NCBI GenBank assembly: GCA_029891345.1
Contig: CM057003.1
Location: 11,820,709 to 11,884,708, forward strand
DNA: 64,000 bases
From: Dryococelus australis
Taxonomy: Eukaryota > Arthropoda > Insecta > Phasmatodea > Phasmatidae
Reading direction: 5' to 3'
Shown here: one piece after another, positions 11,235 through 22,047 of the stretch
Numbering within the stretch: position 1 is the stretch's first letter
Layout: the number at the start of each line of letters is the position of its first letter
The notes under the pieces: model-generated
The model's database searches: none
Told to the model about the DNA's origin: nothing
Seen by the model: the letters and a program-made list of their open reading frames with translations, nothing else
Position numbers and translations under genes: made by a program

Positions 11235-11420
11235 AAGGAAATCATAAATGAAATATAAGTTAATGTTTAATTTAACCAAAATGAAATTAGTTTTATACTA
11301 ACACAAATATAAAATGCTTATGGTATATTTAGGGAACAACTAGACACGTCATATATAGGGTTATTTTTCAAAGGCATAATGCGCATGTGCGAGTGTTCCA
11401 ATGTTGTATTGCTTTTATGT
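11235..11420. mobile_element. Family D MITE-like repeat, right part
   Basis: This continues the copy interrupted at 5088. It shares AATTTAACCAA, AACACAAATATAAAA and the GATTTTTCAAAGG-like block with 15440-15600 and 19870-20030. Confidence 0.55.
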
Positions 11421-11537
11421 CAACACTGTCATAATTGCCTTCGATATAATTTGAGAGTAGAACACTGGTTCTGTAGCTAAGTGTTTGTACACGTCCTCTA
11501 ACCTAGTTTTAATGTTGCTAGAATAAACTGATGTTAA

Positions 11538-11955
11538 AGGCTGTTCACGATAAAGCGAGCACTTTTGAAATCAATCTTAAAAAAAAGTCGCTGCCCTGCA
11601 TGCATATATTTTAACTCATGCACTGAGTGACATGCACCTAGTAAAGTTGGTAACGATGGATAGAAAGTAGTTCCATGTCTTAACGTCGAATATAAAGAGT
11701 TAGGTAACCATTTGTGATAACTTAAATTATTTCGTTTTGCTTTCTGTTTTTTTTAAATGCATCGAAGTGTAAAAATGGGCAGATTAGTAAAATAATTACT
11801 TTTAAGAGCTTCACAGTTTCGCTTGACCGACGTAGGAATAAAGTGATGAGGCTCATCGCAATGTTAATTTAACATAAGGCGAAAGAATAACAACGTGCAT
11901 AGAAGTAGATCTTAAGCAGGTCTTTCAAAAGTGCTCATTTTATCGTGAATAACCT
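11538..11955 (+). mobile_element. MITE family A copy, complete
   Basis: Inverted ends AGGCTGTTCACGATAAAG and TTTATCGTGAATAACCT enclose about 418 bp. Conserved interior blocks are GTCGCTGCCCTGCATG, AAAGTTGGTAACGATGGAT, CATCGAAGTGTAAAAATG and AGATCTTAAGCAGG. The flanks are TTAA and ATAG. It has no coding potential. This copy defines the plus orientation used for the other family A entries. Confidence 0.8.
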
Positions 11956-12201
11956 ATAGTGAAGGTATTTTATTCATGTAAGCTAAAAGAAAAGGATGTG
12001 TCGGTTGTAAATTCGAATGTAAACCAACATGTTCATCACTGTCGACCACGTGACTTTGACAACTGGGTGGGATATGGACGAGTCAGTCAATGTTGGAGAC
12101 ACGCGCAGTAGACTTAAGCGACCTACCTCATCTTTAATCTATGATGAGAAGGAGCATCAAGTGAGGTGTCCACCTTGGATGTGGTTTATTGTCGGAGGAG
12201 T

Positions 12202-12463
12202 TTCATTCATCGGCAGTTGACAGGCCCCCCGGCCCATTAGCAGTCTGGATGTTGTACGGGGCGGCCAGGTGCGCTATGGAGCTAATTGAAATTGCCGAGG
12301 CGGGCTCCTGCGCAACGTGAGATGACACGCTGGCGAAGAAGCCCGACTGCAGTACGATGTAGTACGAGGGGGCCGCTACAAGCAAGACTCGCCAAGCGGT
12401 CGCTGGTTTGTAAACTGAGATACGCGCGCCCGATAACTCACCAGCCAGTCCCTGACATCACAA
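12202..12463 (-). CDS. Possible terminal exon (uncertain)
   Basis: On the minus strand an open frame runs from an acceptor-like TTGTGATGTCAG (exon start about 12463) to a TGA near 12203. It has GC-rich third positions and a credible peptide, with VLLVAAPSYYIVLQSGFFA followed by SISSIAHLAAPYNIQTANG. The GC content stands out from the AT-rich surroundings. There is no initiator Met, no recognised family and no upstream exon located. The opposite strand also has an open frame (12286-12564), so the call rests on peptide character only. Confidence 0.25.
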
Positions 12464-12830
12464 TAATGTCCCGGCGAGCTTTTCGTACGATGCAATCGCA
12501 CCTCGTCCCTCATTCCATCCAGCTACACGATGTGTCGCAGATAAAAAATTATCTTCGGCGGTGACAAGAGGTTAATGCACTACCGCTCCTTTGAGGCGAG
12601 AACTGCTCGTTCCGTTGAACATCTTCATTTCCCTCACTTTTTTTTTGCGTTTGAGTACAGCTACTGCTTAGATACCAAATCGGAAACCTAATACATTTTA
12701 ATTTTGCTGAAAATTGTACTATACAACATGTATTTCAAAACGGCCTTGTATTTAAAAAAAAAAAAAAAAACCTTATGGCGTACAATACCGCATTCATTTT
12801 CACGTATTCTAAGTTTAATACGGACAAATG

Positions 12831-12831
<1 letters not shown>

Positions 12832-12904
<73 letters not shown>
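12832..12904. repeat. (TA)n microsatellite, about 73 bp
   Basis: Uninterrupted alternating TA. The unit is self-complementary and could extrude as a cruciform. Confidence 0.95.
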
Positions 12905-12907
<3 letters not shown>

Positions 12908-12929
12908 TGTCTTACATGAATTAATTTTT

Positions 12930-13364
12930 GTCTTTTTTCCGTGTTTAATTAGTTATATGCTGTGATTTTCTGTCATTCAGTAATCCTTAAAATAAATGTA
13001 AGTTTTAGAACTTTTGCTAGTCAATGTTATTGTGTAGTTTAATTTTATAAATAGTAAAATTATATGTATATGGATATATGTCAGGTGTGTATATGGTTTT
13101 ATGTATGAATGCATGTGTTAATCGTGTAAGTTCACTATTAAGGTTAAATTTTATTTTATGTAAGTTGCTTTTATATATTTCATGTAAGTCCCTTTCTAAG
13201 TTTATAGTAGACATTAAGTTTCGTGTCATTGTTTTATTTATTTTTCTTTTAAAAAAATAAGTGTTATGTTTTATTATGCAAAGTGGTTAAGTGTAAGAGA
13301 AGGTGACAATACCTTAACTTCGCAATAAAAAAAATAAAGACCTTTATTATTATTATTATTATTA
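12930..13364 (+). mobile_element. 5'-truncated LINE 3' tail ending in (ATT)n
   Basis: The 3' boundary is a small stem-loop (AAGGT / ACCTT near 13298-13316), an AATAAAG motif and then (TTA/ATT)n to about 13363. Stem-loop plus short tandem tail is the usual 3' end of several insect LINE clades. Upstream is TG-rich, UTR-like sequence. No coding remains; the clade is not assigned and the left limit is arbitrary. Confidence 0.45.
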
Positions 13365-13591
13365 ACATAAATATTTGGTATTGCACCTGTATCGTACTAG
13401 TTTAGCTTTATAATCAAGTTCATACAAGAATATGATAAACGTTGATTTGCTCTCCGATTATTAGTATATTTTACGTCTCTTACCTAAAAATATCACTCAA
13501 GGGGTAGGGGGGTCCGTTTCAGAGAACATCATATGTAGTCTGAAATTTGTAAAGAATTTGTGTGAAAATTTTTGATATGAACTACAGTTAG

Positions 13592-13975
13592 TCTGTTCAC
13601 GGTTAACTGAGCATTGTTGGATTCCCTTCTTAGGATCTACTTTCTTCTCATTTTGTATCTTCTCGCCGTATGTGAAATGTTAGTTGCCACGGGCCTGATA
13701 ACTTTATTCGTGCGTCATCTACATGACGGCGTGGATATGTTTAGAAGGAAAATGAAAGTTTTACTATTATGCAAGTTCATAGTCTAATGAGTATAAACAA
13801 ACTTATGGCAACTTCAGTTGCCATAAGTGTTACATTAGCAGCATGCTAATTCATAGAACTATCTTTGATAATTCATTACCAACTTAACTGGGGGTCTGCA
13901 TGCCAGCGTACCTGCTATAGCTTGTTTGGGCAATCAAGGGTTGGTTTCACAAGTACTCACTTCACCATGAACAAA
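13592..13975 (-). mobile_element. MITE family A copy, minus strand, with internal palindrome
   Basis: Starts CTGTTCACGGTTAACTGAGC and ends CAAGTACTCACTTCACCATG, with the family blocks GGATCTACTTTC, CGTGCGTCATCTAC and TTACCAACTTAACTGGG in minus order. It contains CTTATGGCAACT and AGTTGCCATAAG (13802-13827), 12-bp perfect arms with a 2-bp loop, absent from other copies. Confidence 0.65.
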
Positions 13976-14091
13976 TGTTTTATTGCATGCAGTAGCGAAG
14001 CATTTATATTGCTACCTTAACTAAGGAATATTTATTTGCACCTCAATGTACTCTCTGAAGCATATGCATTTAAGTATTTAAATTTTGATGT

Positions 14092-14307
14092 AGGTTATTC
14101 ACGGTAAAGTGAGCACTTTTTTTATGCCCTCTCATTTAAATAATATTAAATATATATTATTTATCGTAGCCTTAAGCGTTAACTTTCGAGTACGGTGAAA
14201 TAACGCTGTGTTTATTAATTACATTGTAAATTTTTTAAGTATAAAAAAGCTGATAGGGAAATAGGAACATTAGGGCCTCAAAAGTGCTCACTTTACCGTA
14301 AACAGCC
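14092..14307 (+). mobile_element. MITE family B copy, complete
   Basis: A 216-bp unit with the same ends as family A (AGGTTATTCACGGTAAAG and CTTTACCGTAAACAGCC) but a different interior: CCCTCTCATTTAAATAATA, GTTAACTTTCGAGTACGG and TGGG/AGGGCCTCAAAAGTG-like blocks. Orientation is set by those blocks. Confidence 0.75.
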
Positions 14308-14309
14308 AA

Positions 14310-14905
14310 TACGGAAAATATTACTATTCAGTACTTCAATAAACTTAAAGAAGTATATTGTAGCAAAATATTATATGCAATAAAAAATAAAGGTATATTT
14401 TAATTTTGACTTTATCTGCGGTTGTTTTTTTTTTTTCAAGACATGCAGTCACTATAATGTCAAATGCAGTGTCGGTGGAGGAGGTAAATAAATCCACTCT
14501 CTAACTGATTTCTACTGCAAGACGAAGTTTGACGACCTTACGGCCTTCCCAGAAGCCTTCACTTCACGTCTGTGGCGTGATGAGGTATTTGACAGCGTGA
14601 CACGGCCCTGTCTGAATCCAGTAGTGAGGGTCCGCACGTTAATGGGCGGTAATCGAACACAGGCTGGTCATTAATTATTCACTGTATGTCTCCCCCGCTT
14701 TTGGCTTACGCGCGACCCCACTTAGCGTGCTGGAGCCTGTGAAAGGAAATGAATATAAGATCATTAATTTTTGTCTCCTGCACGTGTACCAAACGCCAGC
14801 TCAAAATTTGCCAAAACAACTCTCGAGTTCAACCAAATTTTTACGAAAAGAATAACTGTTTTCTTTTTTCTTAGCTTGATCACAGAGTATGTAAGTACAC
14901 GCAGA
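14310..14905. other. No recognised feature
   Basis: AT-rich at first, then mixed composition from 14470. A T(12) run lies near 14427-14438. No coding frame or repeat ends. Confidence 0.4.
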
Positions 14906-14907
14906 CA

Positions 14908-15170
14908 AAATGACGTGTCGGTTCCTTTTATGTGGGTGTAGCCATTCTCTGATTGGCTAGGGAGACTCTGGGAACAGGCTTTGTGACTGAATCTCTACTG
15001 CGTGTTGCGAAAGGTTTTCCTATTGGTTGGGCTGCCAGCTGGCAAGTAGGTTACCAGGCACTAATTGACGAATGGCGCTCCGACATGTTTATGGCTTGTG
15101 CCGCCATATGTTGCTGACGTATGTATGTGGTCGGAGTTGGCGGTCCAAGCGGCTGTTCCGCCTCTGTATA
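14908..15170 (+). repeat. Interspersed repeat J, carrying inverted CCAAT boxes
   Basis: This matches the reverse complement of 57728-57955. Shared blocks include GTCGGTTCCTTTTATG, ATTCTCTGATTGGCTAG and a TTCCTATTGG-type box. GATTGG is the inverted CCAAT box (NF-Y site). Copy boundaries are approximate and the class is unknown; it could be promoter-containing mobile DNA such as part of a retroelement or MITE. Confidence 0.5.
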
Positions 15171-15199
15171 CTTAACTACTCTGTGGTTTGATGTTATTC

Positions 15200-15610
15200 C
15201 ACTCACGCTTACTTCCAACTTTTCTGAAGCCCTGCTAAGTTCTACTTCTAACATACGCCTCCGCCTCATGCAAAGAAAGCTTAGCCGAGTCTAGGACAAA
15301 GGGACAATGCACCGCATTCGTGCCCACTCAGTGTAATAATATTTTGCATAAGAACTATTTCTTATTAGCCATTACTAATACACATATTTTTTCTTTGTTT
15401 TCATTCAAAGTATTTATAAAATAAATATTATAGTTTATAAATAGGACTTAATTGAACCAAAAATTACTTTTTATGTTAACAGAGATATAAAAAGTTTGTG
15501 ATGCATGACAAACTTAGGAAAAACTGAACAGGTCATACACATAGGATGATTTTTTTAAACGCTTGTTTCAAAAAGTGTGAACAAACCGCGAATAGACTAT
15601 ATGCGGTATT
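15200..15610. mobile_element. Family D MITE-like repeat, uninterrupted copy
   Basis: The most continuous copy in the window, from CCAACTTTTCTGAAGCCCTG to AAAAAGTGTGAACAAACCGC. Comparison with it reveals the insertions in the copies at 4868-11420 and 19165-20040. Its ends are related to those of MITE A (CTTTTGAAAGCCCTGC and TCAAAGGTTGATTC-like blocks). Confidence 0.6.
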
Positions 15611-16980
15611 TACGTTGCAAATTAGTCTACAGCAGTGCACTGGCATATTCAGATCACACTCGTTTTAGTTACCAGTGTGCTAGCCTTAATCGAATCCACC
15701 GACAGCTGTGTGGGAAGAAAAGAAGTTCTTTGTTAAGGTGGGGTGACAATTACTGTGGCACTGCCATTCGAACTCCAAGCCAGATTCGTTCCACGAGACA
15801 GCCTCGACAGTGATACGCCATGAAAGTGGTGATCACCAATTTCGGGACTCGAACATCGGCTCAGGCATTTTTAGATGGAAAATTCGCTCAGCTAGATATC
15901 CCAATGATATATGTAATGCACTTTACCATGCAGATGTCACCGGAACCACTCACATAACATGATCATTACCGATTCAAACTTGTCCAGAATATCCCCTCAT
16001 GAATAAGTGAAAACTTGTAACTTACGTATCAACAATTTGCACGATACGGTTGCAGAAGTCATGCTTTCCTGTCATGAATTTGTTAATAAGGCTGCAACGC
16101 ATTTGCATAATCTACATTCTTTTCTCCTTGCAATGTCCTCTGTGGACACCAGGGTTCCCCACATTGCAGGTTAACGTTATACGATCATCACTTACGTTTG
16201 TGTGTCTGTGTTAGAGGTAAAACGTGACGTCGAAACTTTATTGAAACGGCTAGTAAAGTGATAAGAGTTGACGTAGCATCATTCATATTTGGCCATTGTG
16301 ACGTCCGGCAACGTGCCACTGATAGGATCAGCTGCACGCCAAGGTTCTATTTGCAAATAATATTTCTGCTATAGAAGTTCGCCGTCGTCTGGCACAGTAC
16401 AAAAAACGCTAGGGCAAGACATTCCCTATTCTGAAAATTGGAAGAAAATTTGCCACATATGGAAAAATCCTCTACGCGTAGGGCGTACGTGGTTCGAATC
16501 CACCGCCTTTCTTCTATCAACAAGGGAGCAGTTGTCTAAATAATCGTAAAAATACGATTATCCAGAATTCGCAACACCTTTTTGCAGTGTCTGAGGACTG
16601 GAATAAAATCTCAGTATTATTTTTAGACATTACAAATTGTGACACGTGAGTCTTAAAGTGTGACATCCTGATTGAAGTGCATGGGGTTCTCTCGCAGAAT
16701 TGCGAATTGTTATACCAACAGAAAGTAATGATGTGTTCGATACACTTTATGTATTTCGTTTGCAGCTTTCACAGCACATCGAAAAATATCTGTGGAAAAA
16801 ACTGCGAAGACAGATTACTTTTATTATTTTATTTTCAAAAGAACAAATTTATTGATATTCCGCTCGATAACAAGGGGCTTAGTACGGTATCACTTACTTG
16901 TAATATTCTGGCTATTGCGTTGGCAAAAGTCCTGTTTAACATTCCCAGCTGGATGCTGTGAAATATGACGGAGACAGCAT
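15611..16980. other. Unassigned DNA with one tRNA-like fragment
   Basis: No gene. Near 16468-16512 the sequence GTACGTGGTTCGAATCCACC resembles a tRNA T-arm with its B box; the rest of a tRNA is absent, so it is likely a SINE fragment. A frame at 16677-16961 has no domain motif. Confidence 0.4.
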
Positions 16981-16984
16981 GTGC

Positions 16985-17110
16985 ATAGCGAAGTACGTAT
17001 GCTGGGTTATGTGGCGTGCGTATTTGACTCGCATACTCTTGGAAGGTCGCGAGTTTTAATTCCAACCAGGAATAGCGGGAATGTTTTGATTCAACCAGTC
17101 ACACGCAAAT
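16985..17110 (+). mobile_element. Possible tRNA-like SINE fragment
   Basis: ATGTGGCGTGCGTATTTGAC followed by TCGCATACTCTTGGAAGGTC and GCGAGTTTTAATTCCAACC has the spacing of Pol III A and B boxes with a degenerate B box. No family partner was found. Confidence 0.3.
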
Positions 17111-17189
17111 CACGCAGTTATTTAGCGGGTTCGAAGATGGGTTATCTAACGACATATGTAACATGCATCACTAATCTCTAGGGACATCT

Positions 17190-17440
17190 GGGCGCCGCAG
17201 TGGTGTAGAAGTCATACAGACAGCTCACCTCTTACCAAGACGTATTGGGTTCGATTCTTGGCTGCATGGATTTTCTCACGTGGGAATCGTGCCGGACGAT
17301 GCCGCTGGCCGGCGGGTTTTCTCGGGATCTCCCGTTTAACCCGCTCTTGGATTCCGGCGCTGCTCCATATTCACTCACTTCATCCTCATCGGATCTCAAG
17401 ACACAGATGATAAGACCCGCCCAAATCTCTCCACTCTACA
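17190..17440 (+). mobile_element. SINE2 copy, near complete
   Basis: tRNA-like head (GCCGCAGTGGTGTAGAAGTC) with B box GGGTTCGATTCTTGG, body CGTGCCGGACGATGCCGCTG and TTTTCTCGGGATCTCCCGTT, and tail AAGACCCGCCCAAATCTCT. About eight copies or fragments occur here, making it the main SINE of the window. Confidence 0.85.
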
Positions 17441-17785
17441 TAAGTCGATGCATTTCCGTAACGCCCTTCTACTTGCACTTACCCAAGCAAACACTCGCTG
17501 AATTTGCGAATCAAAAAAGCTGTTCATGAAAAATTTCACGGTTCCCGTAATTTGTGAGCGACACGTTACACAAGCTGAGCACAGTGTTCAGCATCCATTA
17601 ACGCCGGGTGCCTGTTGGACACGCCCCACATGTTAAATAATTCACCTTGCAGGTAAAACAGGTCCGAGGGGGGCTCGCCCGTCATTTGCGTAACATGTTT
17701 CTGCATGCATTACACCCACAGCTCGCAGTTTCGCGACTTGCCTCGCAACTGCCGACGAACGGTCGAGCAGCAAGTAGGTGTAGGC

Positions 17786-17925
17786 TATTCTCGGTGAAGT
17801 GACCTACACTGGGTTTATTACTTACGTGGAAGTATTCATTTAAAAAGGTGGTTAAAGGATTAAGCATGGCTGATATAAAAAAGTAACTAAGGCCTCGAAA
17901 CTGCTCACGTTAGCATGACCAGCCT
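17786..17925 (+). mobile_element. MITE family B copy, diverged and shortened
   Basis: Left end AGGCTATTCTCGGTGAAG, interior ATTTAAAAAGGTGGTTAAAG and right end CTGCTCACGTTAGCATGACC AGCCT match family B with internal loss. Its right terminus is the start of the 52-bp triplication that follows. Confidence 0.6.
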
Positions 17926-18058
17926 ATACCTCACCTACGCCTAGAGTCGCCCGTGCTCACGTTAGCATGACCAGCCTATACCTCACCTACGCCTAGAGTC
18001 GCCCGTGCTCACGTTAGCATGACCAGCCTATACCTCACCTACGCCTAGAGTCGCCCGT
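17903..18058. repeat. Three tandem 52-bp units made from a MITE end plus flank
   Basis: Three apparently identical units start at 17903, 17955 and 18007. Each has GCTCACGTTAGCATGACCAG, then the CCTATACCTCACCTACGCCT block and AGAGTCGCCCGT. The first part is the right terminus of the MITE B copy and the rest is neighbouring DNA. Confidence 0.9.
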
Positions 18059-18956
18059 GCGCAAAAAACTGGCTTGAAAACATGAATTCTCTTTTAACCA
18101 AATTGCAAATGTCTTCGTCTTGAGTTTCAAATTGCTGCCAATTAAAATCAATCAAACGCCAATTTAAAAAAAAAATGATAATGAGGAGAGAAAGTCTCAG
18201 CTTTATCTTAAATGTAGCTAAACAGCGACAAAAAATGAATCATTAAATTCAGGTAGACAGCAGATTCCCCTCTCCACCCACGGTGCTTACAATTTTTTTT
18301 TTTGCGAAGTCAATTTTGTTCACCAGTTCCGCCGCTCTTGCTGATGATGACTTAGTGAAGCGATACTGGCGTTCATGGGCTACAAAAGGTGTTTCGAATT
18401 GTCGACCTCCAACTTCAACACAAAACGTACATCGGTGCTGCAGAGATCGGGACTCGCCGTCAAAGGCGCCAGGTTGTGTGATGAGTATTTCAGCCGCGGT
18501 GTGGTTTCGTGTGATAAGATACCCCTCAGATGATACTGGGGTCTCGCAAGCCTTGTTTACCCAACTTTGTCGCCCGAAACGACTTAGCCACGCAATACCG
18601 CGATTGAGTCCTCTCTCATAAAATGTTCAATTCCTTTTCTTGTATCCCACACTGTACGTTGTCCTTTTTCCTCCACCAAAAGGTTTCCTAAACAAACGTT
18701 TCTTATAACAGGTGACATAAGGAGTGTACGTGTTCGATCGCACATGCTCCACCCTGGGATGGCCATGAAGTTACATCTAACCGAGCATCAGATTTACTAC
18801 AGTCGATTGGCGTCACGGTGCCATTGCCATCTTAGCAACTAGCCAAACTTGCTTCACCGAGGACACAAAAGATAGTCTTCTACAGTTCTCAAAAAAAAGG
18901 TCGAAGTAATTTTTCAAATCTGAATTATGTGTGACGTTCAAAAGGTAGATCGCCTA
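18059..18956. other. No recognised feature
   Basis: Mixed-composition DNA. A 112-residue frame at 18283-18621 and a minus frame at 18584-18766 show no family motifs. Confidence 0.4.
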
Positions 18957-19078
18957 GCAGTGGCATCGCCCGGTACGATTCTCTCGTGCGAGAGTCTGGG
19001 AATGGCACCGCCGGGAAACGATCCCAGTTCGCTTTGGTGGGAGTTGATCGCTCTAGTCGCTGCGCTACCGCGGCCCCT
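18957..19078 (-). mobile_element. SINE2 fragment, minus strand (head end)
   Basis: Reverse complement reads GGGGCCGCGGTAGCGCAGCG, then AACTGGGATCG and CGGTGCCATTCCCAGACTC, the tRNA-like head and early body of SINE2. The 3' part is absent. Confidence 0.6.
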
Positions 19079-19164
19079 ATTTACATGTCTTGACTTTGTA
19101 TTGCAAGTGTAATGTTGAAATTTATAGCAAACTAATTACACTTGTGCGAAATGGCTGTTATGTT

Positions 19165-19411
19165 CCATTCTCGGTTAATTACAACTTTTCTGAATCCCTG
19201 CTAAAGTTCTACTTTTAGGATATTCCTCGGCCTCATGCAAATGAAGACTAACCAAGTCTATAAAATTACACCAAATGGATAAAGCACTGCATTCGTGCGC
19301 ACTCGGTGAAATAATATTTTGCACGAGAACTATTTCTTATTAGGCATCACCAACACACACACTTGCTCTCTCATTGTATTCATATTAATTATAAATGGAA
19401 TATAATAATTA
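19165..19411. mobile_element. Family D repeat, left part, split by MITE A
   Basis: Aligns with 15205-15430 (TTTTCTGAATCCCTGCTAAA, GCATTCGTGCGCACTCGGTG, AGAACTATTTCTTATTAGGC). It resumes at 19846. Confidence 0.6.
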
Positions 19412-19413
19412 TA

Positions 19414-19839
19414 AGCTGTTCACGGTAAAGTGAGCAGTTTTGAAAAGCCCTGCTTAAGATCTACTTGCATATAAGTTGTGTATTATTCCGCCTTATGTAA
19501 GATTAACATTGTCATGGGTCTCATCACATAATTCATGCGTCGGTCAAGTGGAACTGTGAAATTATTAGAAAAGTAAATATTTTACAAATCCGCTAATTTT
19601 TACTCTTCGCTAAATAAATAAATAAATAAATAAAAAGCGAAAGAAATAATTTAAGTTATCAGAAATAGTTACATAACACTTTTTATTCGACGTTAAGATA
19701 CGAAACTACTTCCCATCCATCGTTACCAACTTTACTGGGCGCACATCACAAAGCGCGCCAGTTAAAATATGTGCAGGCAGGGGCAGTGACTTTTTTCTAA
19801 GGTTGATTACAAAAGTGCTCACTTTATCGTGAACAGCCT
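19414..19839 (-). mobile_element. MITE family A copy, complete, minus strand
   Basis: Starts AGCTGTTCACGGTAAAGTG and ends CACTTTATCGTGAACAGCCT, with the family blocks in reverse order. It is inserted in a family D copy. An expanded (AAAT)n run lies at about 19612-19637 inside it. Confidence 0.8.
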
Positions 19840-19845
19840 TCTTCT

Positions 19846-20040
19846 ATATAAAATATAGGAAAAAGTCAATTTAACCAAGAATAAGCTACCTGTATGTTAA
19901 CACAGATATAAAACGTTCGTAATACGCGTCCTATTTAAGAAACCACAGAACAGGCGTACATGGTGTATGATTTTTCAGAGGTTTGGTTAAAATGTGTGAC
20001 GAAATCTCGAATAGACTTTAGTAACACATTTATGTTCCTA
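19846..20040. mobile_element. Family D repeat, right part
   Basis: Aligns with 15440-15600 (TCAATTTAACCAAG, TTAACACAGATATAAAACG, GTGTATGATTTTTCAGAGG) after the MITE A insertion. Confidence 0.55.
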
Positions 20041-20084
20041 ACGATTCCTCGTTTTCACTTGGTTGATAGATGAATGAAGTCATT

Positions 20085-20195
20085 ATGTCCATGGCAATGT
20101 TAAATTCACATAGATATAGCGGAAGGATACAAATGAGGAGTAAAGTAGATCTTAAGCAGGACTTTCAAAAGCTCTCAGTCAACAGTGAACATCGT
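20085..20195 (+). mobile_element. MITE family A 3' fragment
   Basis: TCCATGGCAATGTTAAATTC, AGCGGAAGGATAC and AGATCTTAAGCAGGACTTTC match the last 110 bp of family A. The left part is missing. Confidence 0.6.
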
Positions 20196-20216
20196 AGAGG
20201 TACTGTGTGTTAGTGA

Positions 20217-20376
20217 GTGAAGAGATTTGGGCGGCTATCAACAGCGAGGTATTGAGAGTCGATGAGGGTGGGGGAGAAAACCCGCTGACGAGCAGCACCG
20301 TCCGGCACGATTCCCACACGCGAAAAATCCGCCTTCGTAGGAGAGCATGCTAACCACTCAGACACCGCTGCCCCAT
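20217..20376 (-). mobile_element. SINE2 copy, minus strand, shortened
   Basis: AGAGATTTGGGCGGCTATCA is the tail in reverse, followed by GGGGGAGAAAACCCGC, CCGTCCGGCACGATTCCCAC and a degraded tRNA-like head ending GACACCGCTGCCCC. Confidence 0.7.
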
Positions 20377-21455
20377 CGCATAAGTACTGAAACCATAAAT
20401 TAAAGTAAGCCTAGAAGTGAAATAACAATATGTACACGCTAGAGCGAATGCTCTGCCATTTGTCGCTGGCACGAGAAGAAACGACCAATGCCAGAGAATG
20501 CAAATAAGCTGCGCGGTTGCAGTCGACCCGAGGCTAAGGTAAAGGAGTGGGAGAGGGGGAGACTACGCAATTGGGTCATTCTCGTGCACGCGTGCACGCG
20601 GAAGTCTTGCGGTTTTACGTAACGCAGCCTTAAGGAAGGCAAAAAGAAATGTGCTAGCGCAAATACAGGAAATGCGCGTAAAGAACATTATGTGAGGAAG
20701 TCAGCGATCAGTCAGAGGACACAGGTCTCTTTTGAACCTCCGTCACCTGGCTTCGACAGGAAGAGAGAAAAAATGTTTCCTGCGTTGCAAGGGTGACTCA
20801 GGGAGTTAGTCGTATGGCTGGAGGTATTCAGCTTATCCGAGCCTATAGTGCAGTCAAACTCATGTGAAAATTAGTTCAGTTTTTAGCCCGTGAGTGTATT
20901 GGCATCGAGTCACGTAAGATTGCTCTTGTGACATTGCAGTAGACCAAGTGTGTGAATATAGGTTATTCCAACCTTATTGTCTCTATTACTTTAAAATCCT
21001 GTACTGTTCGAAGATTCCCGCGGTAACAAAATTCAACAAATATTAGTTGCTTACTGATTTGTTGGAAACGGACCAATTCGTTAAGAGCTGCACTGGAAAC
21101 ATATGCTCTGCTCAGGCCGTCGCAAGACCAAATCAACGTGGCCCGTGGTTTTTGCACTGCCCGCCACGGGTTTCCTTTCACTGCAACTTCACTGTTTTTG
21201 TATTCAACGTCCGTCCACGTGCAGTTAGAGAACAACTATCTCCGCCACACAGTGTGAACTTACCTGGATGTAAAATTTTACTCTGCTGGATTGCTGATGA
21301 GCGCCCTTTATTTTTTTATTTATTTTTTGAGTTCGCAGCGGGCCAAGGCGTCCGATGTAAAAAAAAAAATAGTAGCCTTCCTAAAACTGTAATGTAAGTG
21401 ATTATCCCTTTAATCCCCACATTAGTTTATAGTTTCTGGTGTTGTAAATAAGGAA
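20377..21455. other. No recognised feature
   Basis: Mixed composition with short opposing frames (20963-21235 and 21047-21397) of no recognised family. An A(11) tract lies near 21359. Confidence 0.4.
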
Positions 21456-21459
21456 TATT

Positions 21460-21665
21460 TGGTTTCGTGCTGTACTTAAGTTTGCAACGAACTTGTTACG
21501 TTCTCACAGCCAATAATCTGTAGGTTTTGTTTTGGGTTATCGTTGGTACGACTTAGTCATAATGTAAAGGAGTAGCATGGTTTACGAATCATTTACACCC
21601 AAGGAAGATCATTGGGTACTGAGTCTTGCAATGCACAGTACTTGGCAAATACAACCTTCCTGTGC
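21460..21665 (+). repeat. Interspersed repeat H
   Basis: Aligns with 57105-57165 plus 57590-57700: AACTTGTTACGTTCTCACAG, TTTACGAATCATTTAC, GAAGATCAT and GAGTCTTGCAATGCACAGTA. The class is unknown. The copy near 57 kb is interrupted by a MITE A. Confidence 0.5.
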
Positions 21666-22045
21666 AACATGCAGACAATTGTCTACAATGAGTACGGACT
21701 TCCGTATGAGTATACACAGTGCGTAAAACTGATCACATGCCAGGATGCAATCTGAGGAATTTTGAACATTGCTTCTGCACAAAGGTTACATGGAGTCCAC
21801 ATTCGACTGTATTCTATACGTAAATGTAGTAAAGCTACCATGGTTGTATGGAAAAAATTACTTTACTATTCGTGTTTTCTCAATACGCGCACACGCTGAC
21901 GTAAATCCACGAACTGTATCTTAGATTGTGGAAACTCTGATACCGAGATATTTTTTTGCGAAGGCGAAGGAGAAAATCACGCGTCGTTCCCTACCCCAGT
22001 TCGAATCCTAACCTTTTATTCCCATAGGTAGGGCAGTCACCTGCC
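21666..22045. other. No recognised feature; one B-box-like site
   Basis: CCCAGTTCGAATCCTAACC near 21999-22017 resembles a tRNA or SINE B box, but nothing else of a SINE is visible. Confidence 0.35.
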
Positions 22046-22047
22046 TA

